This document shows positions 1 to 10,906 of a stretch of 64,000 nucleotides of DNA, piece by piece (the stretch's first letter is position 1; every line of letters starts with the position of its first letter). The position numbers were made by a program, and so were the translations under genes. This DNA is from Shinisaurus crocodilurus (taxonomy: Eukaryota > Chordata > Lepidosauria > Squamata > Shinisauridae), in assembly GCA_021292165.1 (NCBI GenBank), contig CM037877.1:307896834-307960833 (forward strand), given 5' to 3'. The notes below the pieces were generated by a model. The model made no database searches. It had not been told where the DNA came from and was given only the letters and a program-made list of their open reading frames with translations.

Positions 1-341
1 CCGCCGCCACTCCTCCTCTCGCCTGCGTTTCTTTGCTGCCGTCCCCCGGTCGCTTCTCTTCCAGCTCTTTGCCAGCTTCGCAGCCTGCCGCCTATCTCCA
101 CGCTGCCTGCACGCTCACATCAAACTTTGTTTCCCGCCCAGCCGCCTCTCTTTTCTCCTCTCCTACCACGTCACGGGGTGTGTGTGTGTGTGTGACATTA
201 TTAACTGCCTTCTCTTTCTCCTTTGTTTGCTTCAAAAGTGGGCTCAATTTCCAACTCTTTAGTGCTGTATTTTCTTTTCAAGGCATTTAGCCCGGCGCCC
301 TAGGCAGCCGCCTAGTTGGCCTAATGGTAGCACCGGCCCTG
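1..341 (-). mobile_element. hAT-like element end (CAGGGCCGG family), cut by window start
   Basis: Positions 316-341 are the reverse complement of the left terminus of the element at 23463, ending in CCGGCCCTG. The other end would lie before the window. The CT-rich stretch at 1-290 with a short GT run near 180-194 may be the element's interior, but that is inference. No transposase coding is visible. Confidence 0.5.
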
Positions 342-1200
342 CTCATAGGGGACTGTGGGGCACGTCTGTCTCTTGGACTGTTCTCGCCGCAGCCCCCTGG
401 GGGAGATGCGGGAGGCTTATCTGGGGCTGCACGGACGTAAGTGTCCCCATCCAGACGCTGATCAGGCTGGCCGCTGCTTAACTTTCACAATATCCCCATC
501 TCATCTGCTTCAGAATCAACTCTATATTCTTTTTCTGTGAAAAGCACGATACTTTACATTTGCCCCTGCCAGATTTCACTTTCCAGCTCTCTCCAGTTGA
601 TTGAGAGCAGCAGACTGTATTTTTATGCCGGCTTTCAAACCCAGCCTGGCCAAAGGGTGTGAATTCTTCCCCTAACAATAATGAGGACGAACAGGTCCAG
701 GCCTTTGTCTCTGACAGTAATTCAGGGGGCAGGGGAACTGTTGGGGCGGCAGTGGCATGATGGATCTGTCACCTGGCTGTTCCGCTGCTCCTTGCGTTTA
801 AATTATGCCAGTAAGATATGGGAAACAATTAGGTTGCAATTAATACACGGGAGGTACGTCGAGATAATTAGCCATGAGTTTAACGGGATGGATGTGACGA
901 CCACATTCCCCGCTAATTGATGTTTAGTTAATTTGCCGGTGGCTGTCTTGTTAAGCGGTTATGAATGGTGTAAGAGACACCCATTGCAACTTGGAACGTG
1001 CCAAAGGGGCTGCGATTACATGCGCCGGGCCTCGCAGTCGTTGGGTTTATTGCTGTGTGTGGCAACTGTGCAGCTGCTGTCTCCCATTTTTGTTACGATG
1101 CGGAATCTCTCCTTTTATATGTTCACTTTATTGATTGCATTCCTATCCCACCCTTCCACCAGAGCAGTAAATATGGAGGGGGGGTACTGCTAGTCCTTTT
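342..1200. other. Unclassified DNA with a candidate conserved non-coding block (720-990)
   Basis: No gene or recognised repeat. The part from about 720 to 990 is non-repetitive and holds many homeodomain-type AT cores (CAATTAAT, ATAATTAG, TAATTGATG, AGTTAATTT). That composition is typical of conserved developmental enhancers, but conservation cannot be tested here. Confidence 0.25.
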
Positions 1201-1290
1201 TACCTTCACAACAACCCTGTAAAGTGGGCTAGACTGGGGAACGGAGTTGCTCAAGGTTACCTAGTCAGCTTCACGGCTGAATAGGAATTT
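1200..1290 (-). repeat. Degenerate MIR-like SINE core
   Basis: The reverse strand resembles the MIR core (AAGGTTAC/CACAACAACCCTGTAA pattern seen here on the plus strand), much more diverged than the SINEs at 6.7, 10.9 and 11.3 kb. It is an old fragment lacking the tRNA head. Confidence 0.4.
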
Positions 1291-1291
1291 A

Positions 1292-1440
1292 TTTCATAGA
1301 TTCATCAATCATAGAGTTGGAAGGGGCCTAACAAGGCCATCGAGTCCAACCCCCTGCTCAATGCAGGAAACTAGAGGAGGGGTCTTCCATCCAAGTAATG
1401 ACCAGGCCTGACCCTGCTTAGCTTTCCACGCTCAGACAGG
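1292..1440 (-). repeat. 5S rRNA-headed SINE with CR1 tail, truncated
   Basis: The minus strand reads a 5S rRNA internal promoter region (AGCTAAGCAGGGTC, then CTTGGATGG) joined to a CR1-type 3' end (GAGCAGGGGGTTGGACTCGA) and a TCTATGA-type tail. The 5S head is truncated here. Sister copies lie at 16.5, 19.5, 36.0, 39.5, 47.0 and 47.8 kb. Confidence 0.75.
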
Positions 1441-1730
1441 ATTTTACACCACTGGCCAAAGAGACCCTCGAGGTGGGTAATTTCTAAGATAAAAAATGTA
1501 TAGAATTCTGTTAAACAAAGAAAAGGTTAACACCTCATGCATAATATTATCACACACGTGCCGCAGCAATGTTAGTCTGTCCTCCAAATGCCTTCTTGAA
1601 CAGAAGGGTTTTAGCCAACTTCCTAGACAAACCCAGGAAGTTGACCAGAAGAGCCCCTCTAGGCAGAGAATCCATAGAGAAGGCAGGCACCACCCCAGAA
1701 AAGGCCACGCTCCTCACTGTTCCTGTAAAG
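1441..1730. other. Unclassified
   Basis: The sequence around 1600-1700 (shared wording with L2 tails, such as CAGAAGG and AGAGAATCC) could be a diverged antisense L2 3' fragment. No gene is visible. Confidence 0.2.
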
Positions 1731-1831
1731 CAGTGTTCTCCAACCTTGGGTCCCCAGATGTTTTTGGCCTACAACTCCCAGCATGCCCCAGAGGAGTTGT
1801 AGTCCTGGGGACCCAAGGTTGGAGAACACTG
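1731..1831. mobile_element. Palindromic hAT MITE, family A, shortened
   Basis: The ends CAGTGTTCTCCAACCTTGGG and the reverse complement form terminal inverted repeats, as in seven relatives in this window. The central part of the second arm is deleted. The flanking 8-mers do not match, so the duplication has decayed or the copy was rearranged. Confidence 0.7.
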
Positions 1832-2207
1832 CCTTAGCTGCTGCTTGCTTCTTTTTGGGGGGAAGGAAGTGGGGTTGGGGAGGATTTGGATAATATTGGG
1901 AGGACTCAGGAGGGAGGGATCATCCTGTCTTTCCCTCTGTGATTCAAGCACTGCCATGAGGAATACTTGAGAGAAAGTTGTTCTTTGGGTATCCCAGGCT
2001 TAATCCCTTTTTGGGGTTTTAACCTCAACACCAGCAGTTTTGAACTGGACCTGGAGACGAATGGTGACCCGTGCAAAGCTGTAAACACAGCAGCAAAGTG
2101 CTCCGCTGGGCCAATTCTCACAAACAGACTGGCCACATACGTATCTGGAATTAACTTTTAAAAACAAGCAAGAAATCAAACGGGTGGTTTTGAAGACCAA
2201 AACTGTC
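1832..2207. other. Unclassified stretch
   Basis: No recognised gene, RNA or repeat. The short overlapping open frames lack protein-like composition. Confidence 0.3.
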
Positions 2208-2215
2208 ATCTTGAA

Positions 2216-2349
2216 CAGGCTTCCCCAACCTGGCCCCTTCAGGTGTGTTGGACTCCAGCTCCCATCATACCCAGCCAATAGCCATGCTGACTGGGGTGAT
2301 GGGAGCTGTAGTCCAGCACCATATGAATGGTGCTGGGTTGGGGAAGCTG
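2216..2349. mobile_element. hAT MITE, family B (CAGGCTTCCCC ends)
   Basis: Inverted ends CAGGCTTCCCCAACC / GGTTGGGGAAGCTG flank an imperfect palindrome. A perfect 8-bp duplication, ATCTTGAA, lies at 2208-2215 and 2350-2357. CAG...CTG ends with 8-bp duplications are diagnostic of the hAT superfamily. Confidence 0.88.
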
Positions 2350-2408
2350 ATCTTGAATGTTGCCTGTAATGCTGTAGGAAGCCCTTGCAGACACTGCATT
2401 CCCTAGAT

Positions 2409-2547
2409 CAGGGCTCTCCAACCGTGGTGTGTCCCCAGATGTGGCTGGCCTACAGCTCCCAGCATACCCAGCCAGCATGGCTAATGGCAAGGGATTCTGG
2501 AAGCTGTAGTCCAGCAACACCTGGGGACCCAAGGTTGGAGAGCCCTG
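2409..2547. mobile_element. hAT MITE, family A variant
   Basis: The ends CAGGGCTCTCCAACC and GGTTGGAGAGCCCTG are inverted. A perfect 8-bp duplication CCCTAGAT lies at 2401-2408 and 2548-2555. The interior is a diverged palindrome. Confidence 0.88.
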
Positions 2548-2861
2548 CCCTAGATAATGCGTTCCACACGACCATCACTGGAGACTCTCTGGGCCGCGCC
2601 TCTGGAAGGTTCAGTGACAACACATAATGCAGCGGGAGGCCAACTGGTGTGCTCCGGGTGTCTTCCCCTAAGCCCCAGCCAGTATGGCCAACCATTGGAT
2701 TATGGGGCGTTGTAGTCCAACCATCTGGATCAGCACCAGCCAGCTTGCCTTCCCCTTGACGTTGTGCATTGAGTGGCTTGCTGAAGGACCTCCAAGTAAG
2801 ATCAGCCAAGTAGAGCAATGGTTTCCAAACTTTTACTTTCAGGGGACCTGATCCTCTACAC

Positions 2862-2997
2862 CAGGGCTCACCAACTTTGGGTCCCCAGATGTTTTTTGGC
2901 CTACAACTCCCAGCGTGCCCCAGCCAGCTACGCTGGCTGGGGCATGCTGGGAGTTGTAGGCCAAAAACATCTGGGGACCCAAAGTTGGAGAGCCCTG
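2862..2997. mobile_element. hAT MITE, family A variant, strong palindrome
   Basis: Both arms are nearly complementary around a TAGCTACGCTGGCTGG-like centre and could form a long hairpin. The flanking 8-mers CTCTACAC (2854-2861) and CTCTACTT (2998-3005) match at 6 of 8 positions, fitting an ageing hAT duplication. Confidence 0.82.
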
Positions 2998-5158
2998 CTC
3001 TACTTCTACACACTGCAGAGGTCTCTTGGTCATGCTCTAGGGCACTCCATCGTTGCAAGGGCCCCTGGCCTGCTGGTCTTCACTTTTACTTGGCATGCAC
3101 CGAGGGCTTCCCTTAGAACACACGCCCTGCATTGTTTTGGAAGATGGGTCATGGCAGCCAAGCTCTCTTTCAGGAAAGCTTATCCACTGTTACTAGGGGT
3201 GCCGGGGGAGCTTTGTCAGGTTTGGGCCTGGGTGTCCGCTGGGGTGGCGGTGCATAAATGCTTGCCACGACAAAGAGAGGTGAGCACGAGGGCCCCCAAA
3301 ATTCTCTGGCACGGAGTAAGCGTTCCCACCCTACCCATACTTCACCCAGCCATTTGCAGTTGGGAAATTACACTTTTCAAGGCTCACACTGGGGGGCGTT
3401 GCATTTCGGGGCCGGAGAGGAGAAAGAGGGAAAGACCACCCCACCCCAGGCCTCCCTCCAAAGTGCTGCCGTGGCCGGCCCAGCTAGTAAGTGGGGCTTA
3501 AGGAGAAGGGAGCCAGGGCTGGCATCTGGGAGGGAAAGGGCACTGGAGGTAGGTCACTTTTTTCTGAAGTCAGATCAGCTGGCAAAACAAGCAGCGCTAT
3601 TTCCAAATGTTTGAGAAAGAGCTTGGCTTATTTTTTTGAGCCAATCGGACATGTGCCTGGGAGAAACCACCCATTTTTTAGTGGTTTTCTCAATCAAGAA
3701 TGTCTAGCAAGCGCCCAAGACCCCTGGATCTCTAGCAGTATCTCTGGCATGCTGAAAAAAACCCAAACAAGCTGGCAGTGAAGTTCTGCTTCCCGGCACT
3801 GTACCGGGCTGCTGCGACTCCCTGATTCAACGCTGATTCTGTTTATTCTAATAAGAAAGTGCTGTTGGAAAAGCGGCCTCATTTTTGTGTGTGTGCATTT
3901 CCCGGCGTGGGATCTCTGAGGACGCAAGACAGCTTTGATGGCACATCGTGGTGGTTTTGTTGCTCGTTAGATGAAAAGTGAAGGGTGAAGACAAGCCAAT
4001 GAATCATTCCTGTTTGGTTTGGCTCAGGCGAGGGGATGTGTTTAGAAATGTTTGATTCCTTTCCTCTTTTCAAAGGCTTTCTTCTTTCACCCCGTTTGCT
4101 TTTTTAAACTCCCCCCCCTCTCCCTCTCTCCTAGATTATCCTGAATTATTCCAAGATGGTAAAACAGGCAAACTCATCTTTTTCTTGAGTTGGCTTCCCT
4201 CACAGCAGATGTCAAATAAAAAAGTCTGGCTTTGGAATTGTGAGTCCTCAGTGGCAGCTGGGAAGATGTGTGAGTCTGGTTACTCTGCGGGCAGAGGAAG
4301 ACCAGGGAACGGTGGTTGTTCCCTGCTGCAAACCCCGTCCCACAAAGCAAAGAATGCCTTCCCATTGCCTTTCCTTTCAAGGATGCTGGTGGTTCATTTC
4401 CTCACGGAGGAGACATCTGCTCTGAGTTTTCCAAGGCTGGGTTCCCATAGCTTGATCTGTGTCTTCCTCTCTTGGTGGAGAAAGAGCTGCTATGTCTCGG
4501 CTGCCTTTACAAGCAGCGTGAGGCAGACTTGATCTTTCTGTTCCAGACCCTGGATGCTAGGTGAAATTCACCGGATCTGGAATATCCAAATGGATGTTCC
4601 TTTTCCCCGTTCCAAAATGTTGCCTTGCCATGTATCCTCTTTCGTGTATCTCCTGCCACCCCGCAATATAATGGAAATGTGTTAATTAGGGGCTCATCTG
4701 AACTTCGGAAAGGGAGGGGGCTTGAAATGCAAATGGAATGGATTCGGAGCCCCTTATGAGCTGAGCCCAGAACTCCAGCAGTCTGCCCAGATCATCATGG
4801 CCTCACCGCTATCCAAGCAAAGATTCCCTTGTGGAGTGGAGGGTTGGCAGGCGGCGGGTAGGGAGAGCTGCTGGTGGAGGCTTTGCAGTTCAACTTCAAT
4901 CTAGTCCGGCACGTGATCGAACAGATGCCTCCGGAAGCCCCTGAGCAGTGTATAACCAATAGCCCCTCCCCATTCTCTGTGCCTCAGAAACCGGTATTCA
5001 GAGATAGACTGCCTTGGGACCTAGAGGTTCTGTGCATTTAGCCATAATGACTAAAAGCCATTGGTAGCCCTTCTGTCCTCCATGAATTTCTCTAATCCCC
5101 CGTTAAAGCTATCAGAGTGAGTGGTTATCATCACCACATCTTGTGTAGTGCATTCCAT
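2998..5158. other. Unclassified stretch
   Basis: I see no gene, RNA gene or recognised repeat family across this 2.1 kb. Several open frames of 60-118 codons occur on both strands, but they overlap, lack recognisable domains and look random. Diverged fragments of old repeats may be present below what can be recognised by eye. Confidence 0.3.
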
Positions 5159-5160
5159 TA

Positions 5161-5410
5161 CAGTAATGCCTTGGATTGCAAGTAACTTGGTTTGAGAGCG
5201 TTTTGCAAGACAAGCAACATTTTAAATATTTATTTAAATTTTTTTGACTTGATATACAAGCGACGTCTTCCAATACAAGTACTGTAGTACGGCTTAAATT
5301 AAAAATCTCTGTACAAATTTTTTTGGGGGGATTTCGTTTTGATATAAGAGTGTTTTGGATTACAAGCATGTTTCCGGAACGAATTATGCTCTCAATCCAA
5401 GGCATGACTG
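5161..5410. mobile_element. Tigger/pogo-like MITE, 250 bp
   Basis: Inverted ends CAGTAATGCCTTGGATTG and CAATCCAAGGCATGACTG are flanked by TA on both sides (5159-5160 and 5411-5412), the duplication expected of Tc1/mariner-pogo transposons. A near-identical copy lies at 61650-61901. No transposase frame is present. Confidence 0.8.
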
Positions 5411-5412
5411 TA

Positions 5413-6483
5413 GTTTATTTACGTGTTGTGTAAAGACGTGCGACTTTTGTCTGACCTGAATCTCCTCTCCTTCAGTTTCATTGGGTGATGCCACGTTCTA
5501 GTATTTTGAGAGACAGAGAACCCTTTTTATTTGTCTGCTTTCTCCAGATCATGCATAGTTTTATAAGCCTCTGTCATCCGTGACCCTCTCAACTACTGGT
5601 GGGGGTGTTTTGTGTGCAAAACTAAAAAGCCCCAGACACTTTGGACCTGTCCTTGTAGGGAAACTGCTCAGCTTCCCTGATATTAGACACTCACGTCTTC
5701 AGCTCAGCTACAGCCAATCTTTATGCTCATGTTTCCAATCCATTCGATTCCCACCATTTCACGGGCGTCTCGCAAGTATGATATATTATTAGTTGGTTCA
5801 GCTAATGTATATTAGCTGTTTCTTTAAAGAAGAGGTGCAGCAAGGGATGAGAGGAAGTGGCACTGAGTGGCCATGGCTAAAGGGGAAAGGGGGCCGGGCG
5901 ACAGAGCCCATGTGGCACGCGCTTTGTGCTCCTGCTGATGCACCTGTGCGCCTCCTGCGGCCGCTTCCCATCGAGGCTGCTGGATAGGTGCAGGGAAGGG
6001 GATCAGTCCAGCAGGGAGTGGAGGTCTCCGCTGAACACTGTTCGTGCACTGACAGTCTGCACCGGCGCGAAGATCTCAGCGTAGGGTCAAACGTTTACTG
6101 GGTAGAAACTTTGACCCATTTTACACGTAACCCACCATTTGCCGTCATGAACACGCCGGGGTTGCATGCTGCTGCCATTTTGAATGTGCCACTTCCAATC
6201 AGCCTGATCGGAGGTTACTTCATTACGTACAAACCTGGAAACCGTGGCTTAAACAACCCACAGTTAACCTAAGCACTAATGGTAGGTTGACTGTGGCTTG
6301 TTTAACCCATGATTAACCCATAGTGTTCAGGTTAGCCCATCACGAAATAACGGCCGACTGGGCCGACTGGAGGTTGCATATTCAAAATGGCGGTGGCTGG
6401 TGCTGGGCACAGAATTAATTAACCCACGATTTGCCACCATTATGTGCTAACAGGCCCATTGTGTGCTTGTGCAGAAGGCACAA
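5413..6483. other. Unclassified stretch
   Basis: No gene or clear repeat. The section around 6240-6440 has alternating AACCCA and TGGGTTAA-like words on both strands, suggesting a decayed inverted repeat, but I cannot assign it. Confidence 0.25.
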
Positions 6484-6580
6484 TTCAAAATGCTGGTTTA
6501 AACCTTTAAAGCCCTAACTGGCTTAGGGGCCAGGTTTCCTTGGAGGAACGTCTCCTCCTGTATTTACATACCCAGATATT
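6484..6580 (+). repeat. L2-like LINE fragment
   Basis: Contains the L2 3'-coding signature (AAAGCCCTAACTGGCTTAGGGGCC, a typical 'KALNGLG' region). Short and diverged. Confidence 0.45.
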
Positions 6581-6630
6581 AAAATCATTGTCTTCACTGA
6601 ACTTCAGTGATTGGACAGTTTTAAAAAGTA

Positions 6631-6655
6631 CGATAGATAGATAGATAGATAGATG
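6631..6655. repeat. (GATA)n microsatellite
   Basis: About six GATA units immediately precede the tail of the minus-strand SINE. Confidence 0.9.
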
Positions 6656-6660
6656 CCCAT

Positions 6661-6897
6661 ATTTATTTATTTATTTATTACATTTATACCCCGCCTTTTT
6701 TCCTACAAGGAACTCAAGGCGGCTTACATAATCCTCCTCCTCCTCTCCATTTTATCCTCACAACAACCCTGTGAGGTAGGTTAGGCTGAGAGGCAGTGAC
6801 TGGCCCAAAGTCACCCAGTGAGTTTCATGGCTGAGCAGGGACTAGAACCCGGATCTCCCGAGTCCCAGTCCAGCACTCTCACCACTACACCACACTG
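6661..6897 (-). repeat. tRNA-headed MIR-type SINE
   Basis: On the minus strand: a tRNA-like head with A box (GTGGTGTAGTGG) and B box (GGTTCTAGTCC), a MIR-like core (TGACTTTGGGCCAGTCACTG, then CTCACAGGGTTGTTGTGAGG), a CGCCTTGAGTTCCTT tail and terminal ATAA repeats. This architecture marks pol III-transcribed SINEs common in squamates. Confidence 0.88.
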
Positions 6898-7640
6898 CAC
6901 CACACATGTGCAGATTGCTGGCCTATGCACAATGCGAACAGGGGTCCATGCCCCCTTCTGCGGTGGCTGCGTGGAAGCTTGTAGCAGACTGCAAACCCCA
7001 CATGCAGTGGCTCTTCTCCCATCTCCTAAGCAACTCCATGATGAGAAAAGCTCCTTCTCTTGCGTTTCTCCCTGTTGCGCATATATTAAAGGCCTCTGAC
7101 AGAGAAGGTGATATGAACTGTAAAGCTCATTACATAGTAAAGCTCCTATGGCGTTATAATAATGAAGTTAATAATGAGACGATAATAATGAGGATAAGAA
7201 CCGGCTCGCCGCTTTGAACTAAGGAAGGAGTTTAGCGCAGCTCAGAGGTGGCCCCGCCAGGCGGCCACCACTTTGCTTGGTAGATTTTGGGTCCCGCTGA
7301 GGGCAGCCAAGGGGGAGGCTGTCAGGAGCTGCCGGGAGGAGACCTGGGAACTGCCCGCTCCGTGCGTGGCTGCCCTGTGTCACCACGAACCACGCAGGGC
7401 CTTTCTCTGGGCAGGAGAGGCTTCCCAGGCAAAGGACTGGCCCCACCGGCCCAGGCTGGCTACCGACCAGAAAGGGACAGGACAGTTTAGGCTGTGACAC
7501 TGCCTGGGGACTGGGCACTGACGGCCTGCCCTCGTGCCCCTGGCCTGTTTCCTGGCTCCGACCTCGTGATTCTGGCCTCCAGCACACTCGTGGCTCCAAT
7601 GGATCCACGGTGCATGACTCACCCCGAAAAAGAGTATTCA
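6898..7640. other. Unclassified stretch, GC-rich from 7240
   Basis: No gene recognised. The minus-strand 140-codon frame at 7219-7641 has low-complexity, proline- and glycine-rich composition expected of GC-rich non-coding DNA. The region could include a diverged LTR, but no TG...CA ends with duplications were found. Confidence 0.25.
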
Positions 7641-7834
7641 TTTATTTAAAATAATTTTTAGGCCGCCTTTGTGGGTGGAACCTTCTCAGGGCAGTGTACA
7701 AGATTTTTTAAAAAAACCACACAGTATGGATGCAGTAAAGATCAATAAGAACATATTCAATACCAGAAATCCGAATCCATGAAAAAACAGAGACTACCAA
7801 TTAAAATACCAAGAGAGCTTCAGCTATTGGGTGG

Positions 7835-7838
<4 letters not shown>
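7641..7838 (-). repeat. L2-like LINE 3' tail, part 1
   Basis: The antisense L2 3' end begins with ATTTATTTAAAATAATTTTTAGGCCGCC. It continues beyond the ATT array and the CR1 insertion at 9552-9870, so the two pieces are probably one old L2 copy. Confidence 0.5.

Positions 7839-7893
<55 letters not shown>
7839..7893. repeat. (ATT)n microsatellite, left part
   Basis: About 18 ATT units. A matching array at 9488-9551 sits at the other end of the CR1, as if the LINE had inserted into, or been flanked by duplicates of, one array. Confidence 0.9.
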
Positions 7894-9486
7894 AGCTTGA
7901 GATTGATAGGCAAATGGTCAAGGAGCACCTGATTACTCTGAATGAGTTTAAATCTCCAGGGCCTGATGAGCTGCATCCTAGAGTAATAAAGGAACTGGCA
8001 GAAGAACTCTCAGAACCACTGTCTATTATCTTTGAGAAATCATGGAGGACAGGTGAAGTGCCAGATGACTGGAGGAGGGCAAATGTTGTTCCCATCTTCA
8101 AAAAGGGCAAGAAGGAGGAACCTGGGAACTATAGGCCAGTTAGTCTGACATCAATCCCCGGGAAGATTTTTGAGCAGATTATAAAGAAGTCAGTCTGCAA
8201 GCACCTTGAAAACAATGCAGTGATTACTAGAAGCCAGCATGGATTTGTCAACAACAAATCCTGCCAGACTAATCTGATCTCATTTTTTGATCGGGTAACC
8301 TCCCTTGTGGACTGTGGGAATGCTGTGGACATTATATATCTGGACTTCAGCAAAGCTTTCGACAAAGTGCCTCATGATATCCTGATTAGTAAGCTAGCTA
8401 AGAGTGGGCTAGATGGAACAACTATCAGGTGGATCCACAACTGGCTACAGAATCGGACTCAAAGAGTGCTTATCAATGGTTCCTTCTCAAACTGGTGAGA
8501 GGTAACGAGCGGGGTACCACAGGGCTCGGTCCTGGCCCCGGTGCTCTTCAACATTTTTATTAATGACTTGGATGAGGAGGTACAGGGAATGCTTATCAAA
8601 TTTGCAGATGACACAAAGTTGGGTGGAACAGCTAATACTCTGGAAGACAGAAACAAAATTCAAAGTGACCTCGACAGGCTGGAGTGCTGGGCCGAAAACA
8701 ACAGAATGAAATTTAATAGGGATAAATGCCAAGTGCTGCACCTAGGGAGAGGAAACCAAATGCAGAGTTACAGAATGGGGGACACTTGGCTCAACAATAC
8801 TACAAGTGAGAAGGATCTTGGAATTGTGGTAGATCACAAACTGAATATGAGCCAGCAATGCGATGTGGCTGCAAAGAAGGCAAATGCTATTTTGGGCTGC
8901 ATTAATAGAAGTATAGCTTCCAAATCGCGGGAAGTGATAATTCCCCTTTACTCGGCACTGGTTAGGCCCCATCTTGAGCAGTGCGTCCTGTTCTGGGCAC
9001 CACACTTTCAGAAGGATGTAGACAAACTGGAGAGGGTTCAGAGGAGGGCAACAAGGATGATAAAGGGACTGGATACAAGGCCCTATGAGGAGAGACTAAA
9101 AGAACTGGGCATGTTTAGCCTTCAGAAGAGGAGACTGAGGGGAGATATGATCGCACTCTTCCAGTACTTGAAGGGATGTCACACAGAGGAGGGCCAGGAT
9201 CTCTTCTTGATCATCCCAGTTTGCAGGACACGGAATAATGGGCTCAAGTTACAGGAACCCAGATTCCACCTAAACATCAGGAAAAACTTCCTGACTGTTA
9301 GAGCAATAAGACAATGGAATCAACTACCTAGGGAGGTGGTGGGCTCTCCCAGTCTGGAGGCATTCAAGGTGCAACTGGACAATCATCTGTCAGGGATGCT
9401 TTGACCTGGATTCCTGCACTGAGCAGGGGGTTGGACTCCATGACCTTGTAGGCCCCTTCCAACTCTACTTTTCCATGATTTTATGA

Positions 9487-9487
<1 letters not shown>
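7894..9487 (+). pseudogene. CR1 LINE ORF2 3' part, one in-frame stop
   Basis: This 5'-truncated CR1 copy encodes most of the reverse transcriptase and the C-terminal region of ORF2. Visible RT motifs include SPGPDELHP, NYRPVSLTSIPGK, QHGF, IIYLDFSKAFDKVPH, SGVPQGS and the catalytic FADD. The frame runs open through the preceding ATT array and is stopped once, at 8496-8498, where TGG-GGA has become TGG-TGA. It then continues in the same frame to 9404. The 3' end carries GAGCAGGGGGTTGGACTCCA and a degenerate TTCCATGATTTTATGAT version of the CR1 terminal repeat. It lacks ORF1 and the endonuclease, so it is dead on arrival apart from the stop. Closely related to the copies at 24.8-29.1 and 40.3-41.7 kb. 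Confidence 0.93.

Positions 9488-9551
<64 letters not shown>
9488..9551. repeat. (ATT)n microsatellite, right part
   Basis: About 21 ATT units directly after the CR1 tail. Confidence 0.9.
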
Positions 9552-9553
<2 letters not shown>

Positions 9554-9870
9554 ATAAAAAGAATTTATCAATAAAACTAGCATCCAAAAGCTTACAGGAA
9601 AGCCTGGTGAGTCCTCAGAGCTTTTGTGAAGAAGGGGCCTGATGAACCTCCGATGGAATCAGATTCCAGAGGTGCGGGGCCACCACTGAGAAGGCCTCTC
9701 ACCAGCCTAACTGCCCTGGGTGGTGGGCAAGTGAGAAGGGCCTCTTTTGATGACCTCAGAGTGTGGGCAGGTTGGTTTGGAGAAGGCAGCCCTTCAAGAG
9801 AGACAGATCTGAGTCCTGATGCAGACTCCAGCAGGTCATTCCCTTGGCTTGAATAAGCCTATTGAATTGA
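9552..9870 (-). repeat. L2-like LINE 3' tail, part 2
   Basis: The minus strand has diverged L2 C-terminal coding and 3' UTR signature; the plus strand shows GGCCACCACTGAGAAGGCC and TGATGACCTCAGAGTG words shared with 59290-59760. Frame is broken throughout. Confidence 0.5.
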
Positions 9871-10588
9871 ATGGGCGAGGGTCTTGTACAGTTCCAGTTC
9901 ACTGCAATGGGGCTTCCACAAGAGACATTTACACTGGATGACACCCCCTCCTAACTAGTGTGTATCTAGGGTGCCCCTTGGATTTTCCACCTCAAGCACC
10001 AAAATGCATTGGGCCAGCACCACCTTGCTCCCCCCACTTACTTCAGTGCCCTTCTTCCTTCCCGGCTTTTTGAATATTACAGAGGCTCTTTTAAGCGGAA
10101 ACCCATTCTCACTCGAGTACAGCGCAAATAGACAGAGCCCCAAATCACACACTTTACCAGAGGACTTTTAACTCGACATAATTAAAACCAAACAACAGTA
10201 GCCCCCATGGCTGCGGAGATATTTATACAGGCTAATAGCTATCAGGTAGATATACACGGAGTCTGGCTGGAGAGCGATATGATGAAGGACTCTTTCCTAT
10301 CGCAGCTTCATCCGGGGTGATGAGCAGCAATGGCGAAAACAGCAGCCGTTATTTTGGTGGTGGCGTGGGGGACCGCTGGAGAAGGCGGGAGCCGCGGCGT
10401 GCACCTGCGCGGCTCTTGCGAAACAAGCACTGATGCGCGAGTGCTGTGTGCCGGGAGTGCATGAGGAGGATTCTTTGCACCGAAGAGGACAATGCTTTCA
10501 ATTTTAGGGCGAAAAGGGCAATCTGGAATCATCCTATGGGCCAAGCAGACAGTAAATGTTCTCTTCCCTATCAGTGATAGTTTAGGAG
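9871..10588. other. Unclassified; candidate conserved block at 10160-10330
   Basis: No gene seen. About 10160-10330 is non-repetitive, with AT-core words (CATAATTAAAACC, AGGCTAATAGCTATCAGG) resembling vertebrate enhancer composition. This is weak evidence. Confidence 0.25.
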
Positions 10589-10784
10589 TCATAGAATCAT
10601 AGAATCATAGAAAAGTAGAGTTGGAAGGGGCCTACAAGGCCATCGAGTCCAACCCCCTGCTCAATGCAGGAATCCAGGTCAAAGCATCTCTGACAGATGT
10701 CTGTCCAGCTGCACCTTGAATGCCTCCAGACTGGGAGAGCCCACGACCTCCCTAGGTAGTTGATTCCATTGTCTTATTGCTCTG
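10589..10784 (-). repeat. CR1 LINE 3' end fragment
   Basis: The minus strand ends in the CR1 3' terminus with ATTCTATG repeats and encodes the last part of ORF2 (words for RQWNQLP and LEAFKVQLD). 5'-truncated at about 10784. Confidence 0.9.
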
Positions 10785-10819
10785 TTGTTGATTCCATTGT
10801 CGGGATGACAAAGAGAGAA

Positions 10820-10906
10820 CGCATCCATAAGAAGAGTCCTGCTGGATCAGACCCCCCCCAAGGCCTCTCCAGTCCAGCATTCATTTCCCACAATGGCCAA
10901 CCATTG
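10820..10906 (-). repeat. Older CR1 3' fragment
   Basis: Words such as CATAAGAAGAGTCCTGCTGG and GATCAGACC are the reverse complement of the terminal region of an older CR1 subfamily (compare 47690-47756). Confidence 0.5.

Noticed and set aside
2450..3058. 202-codon minus-strand frame
   Set aside because: It runs through two hAT palindromes; matching frames occur on the opposite strand because the sequence is palindromic.
7779..8498. 239-codon frame starting with a poly-leucine run, resembling a signal peptide
   Set aside because: The leucines are the ATT microsatellite read in frame; the rest is CR1 RT.
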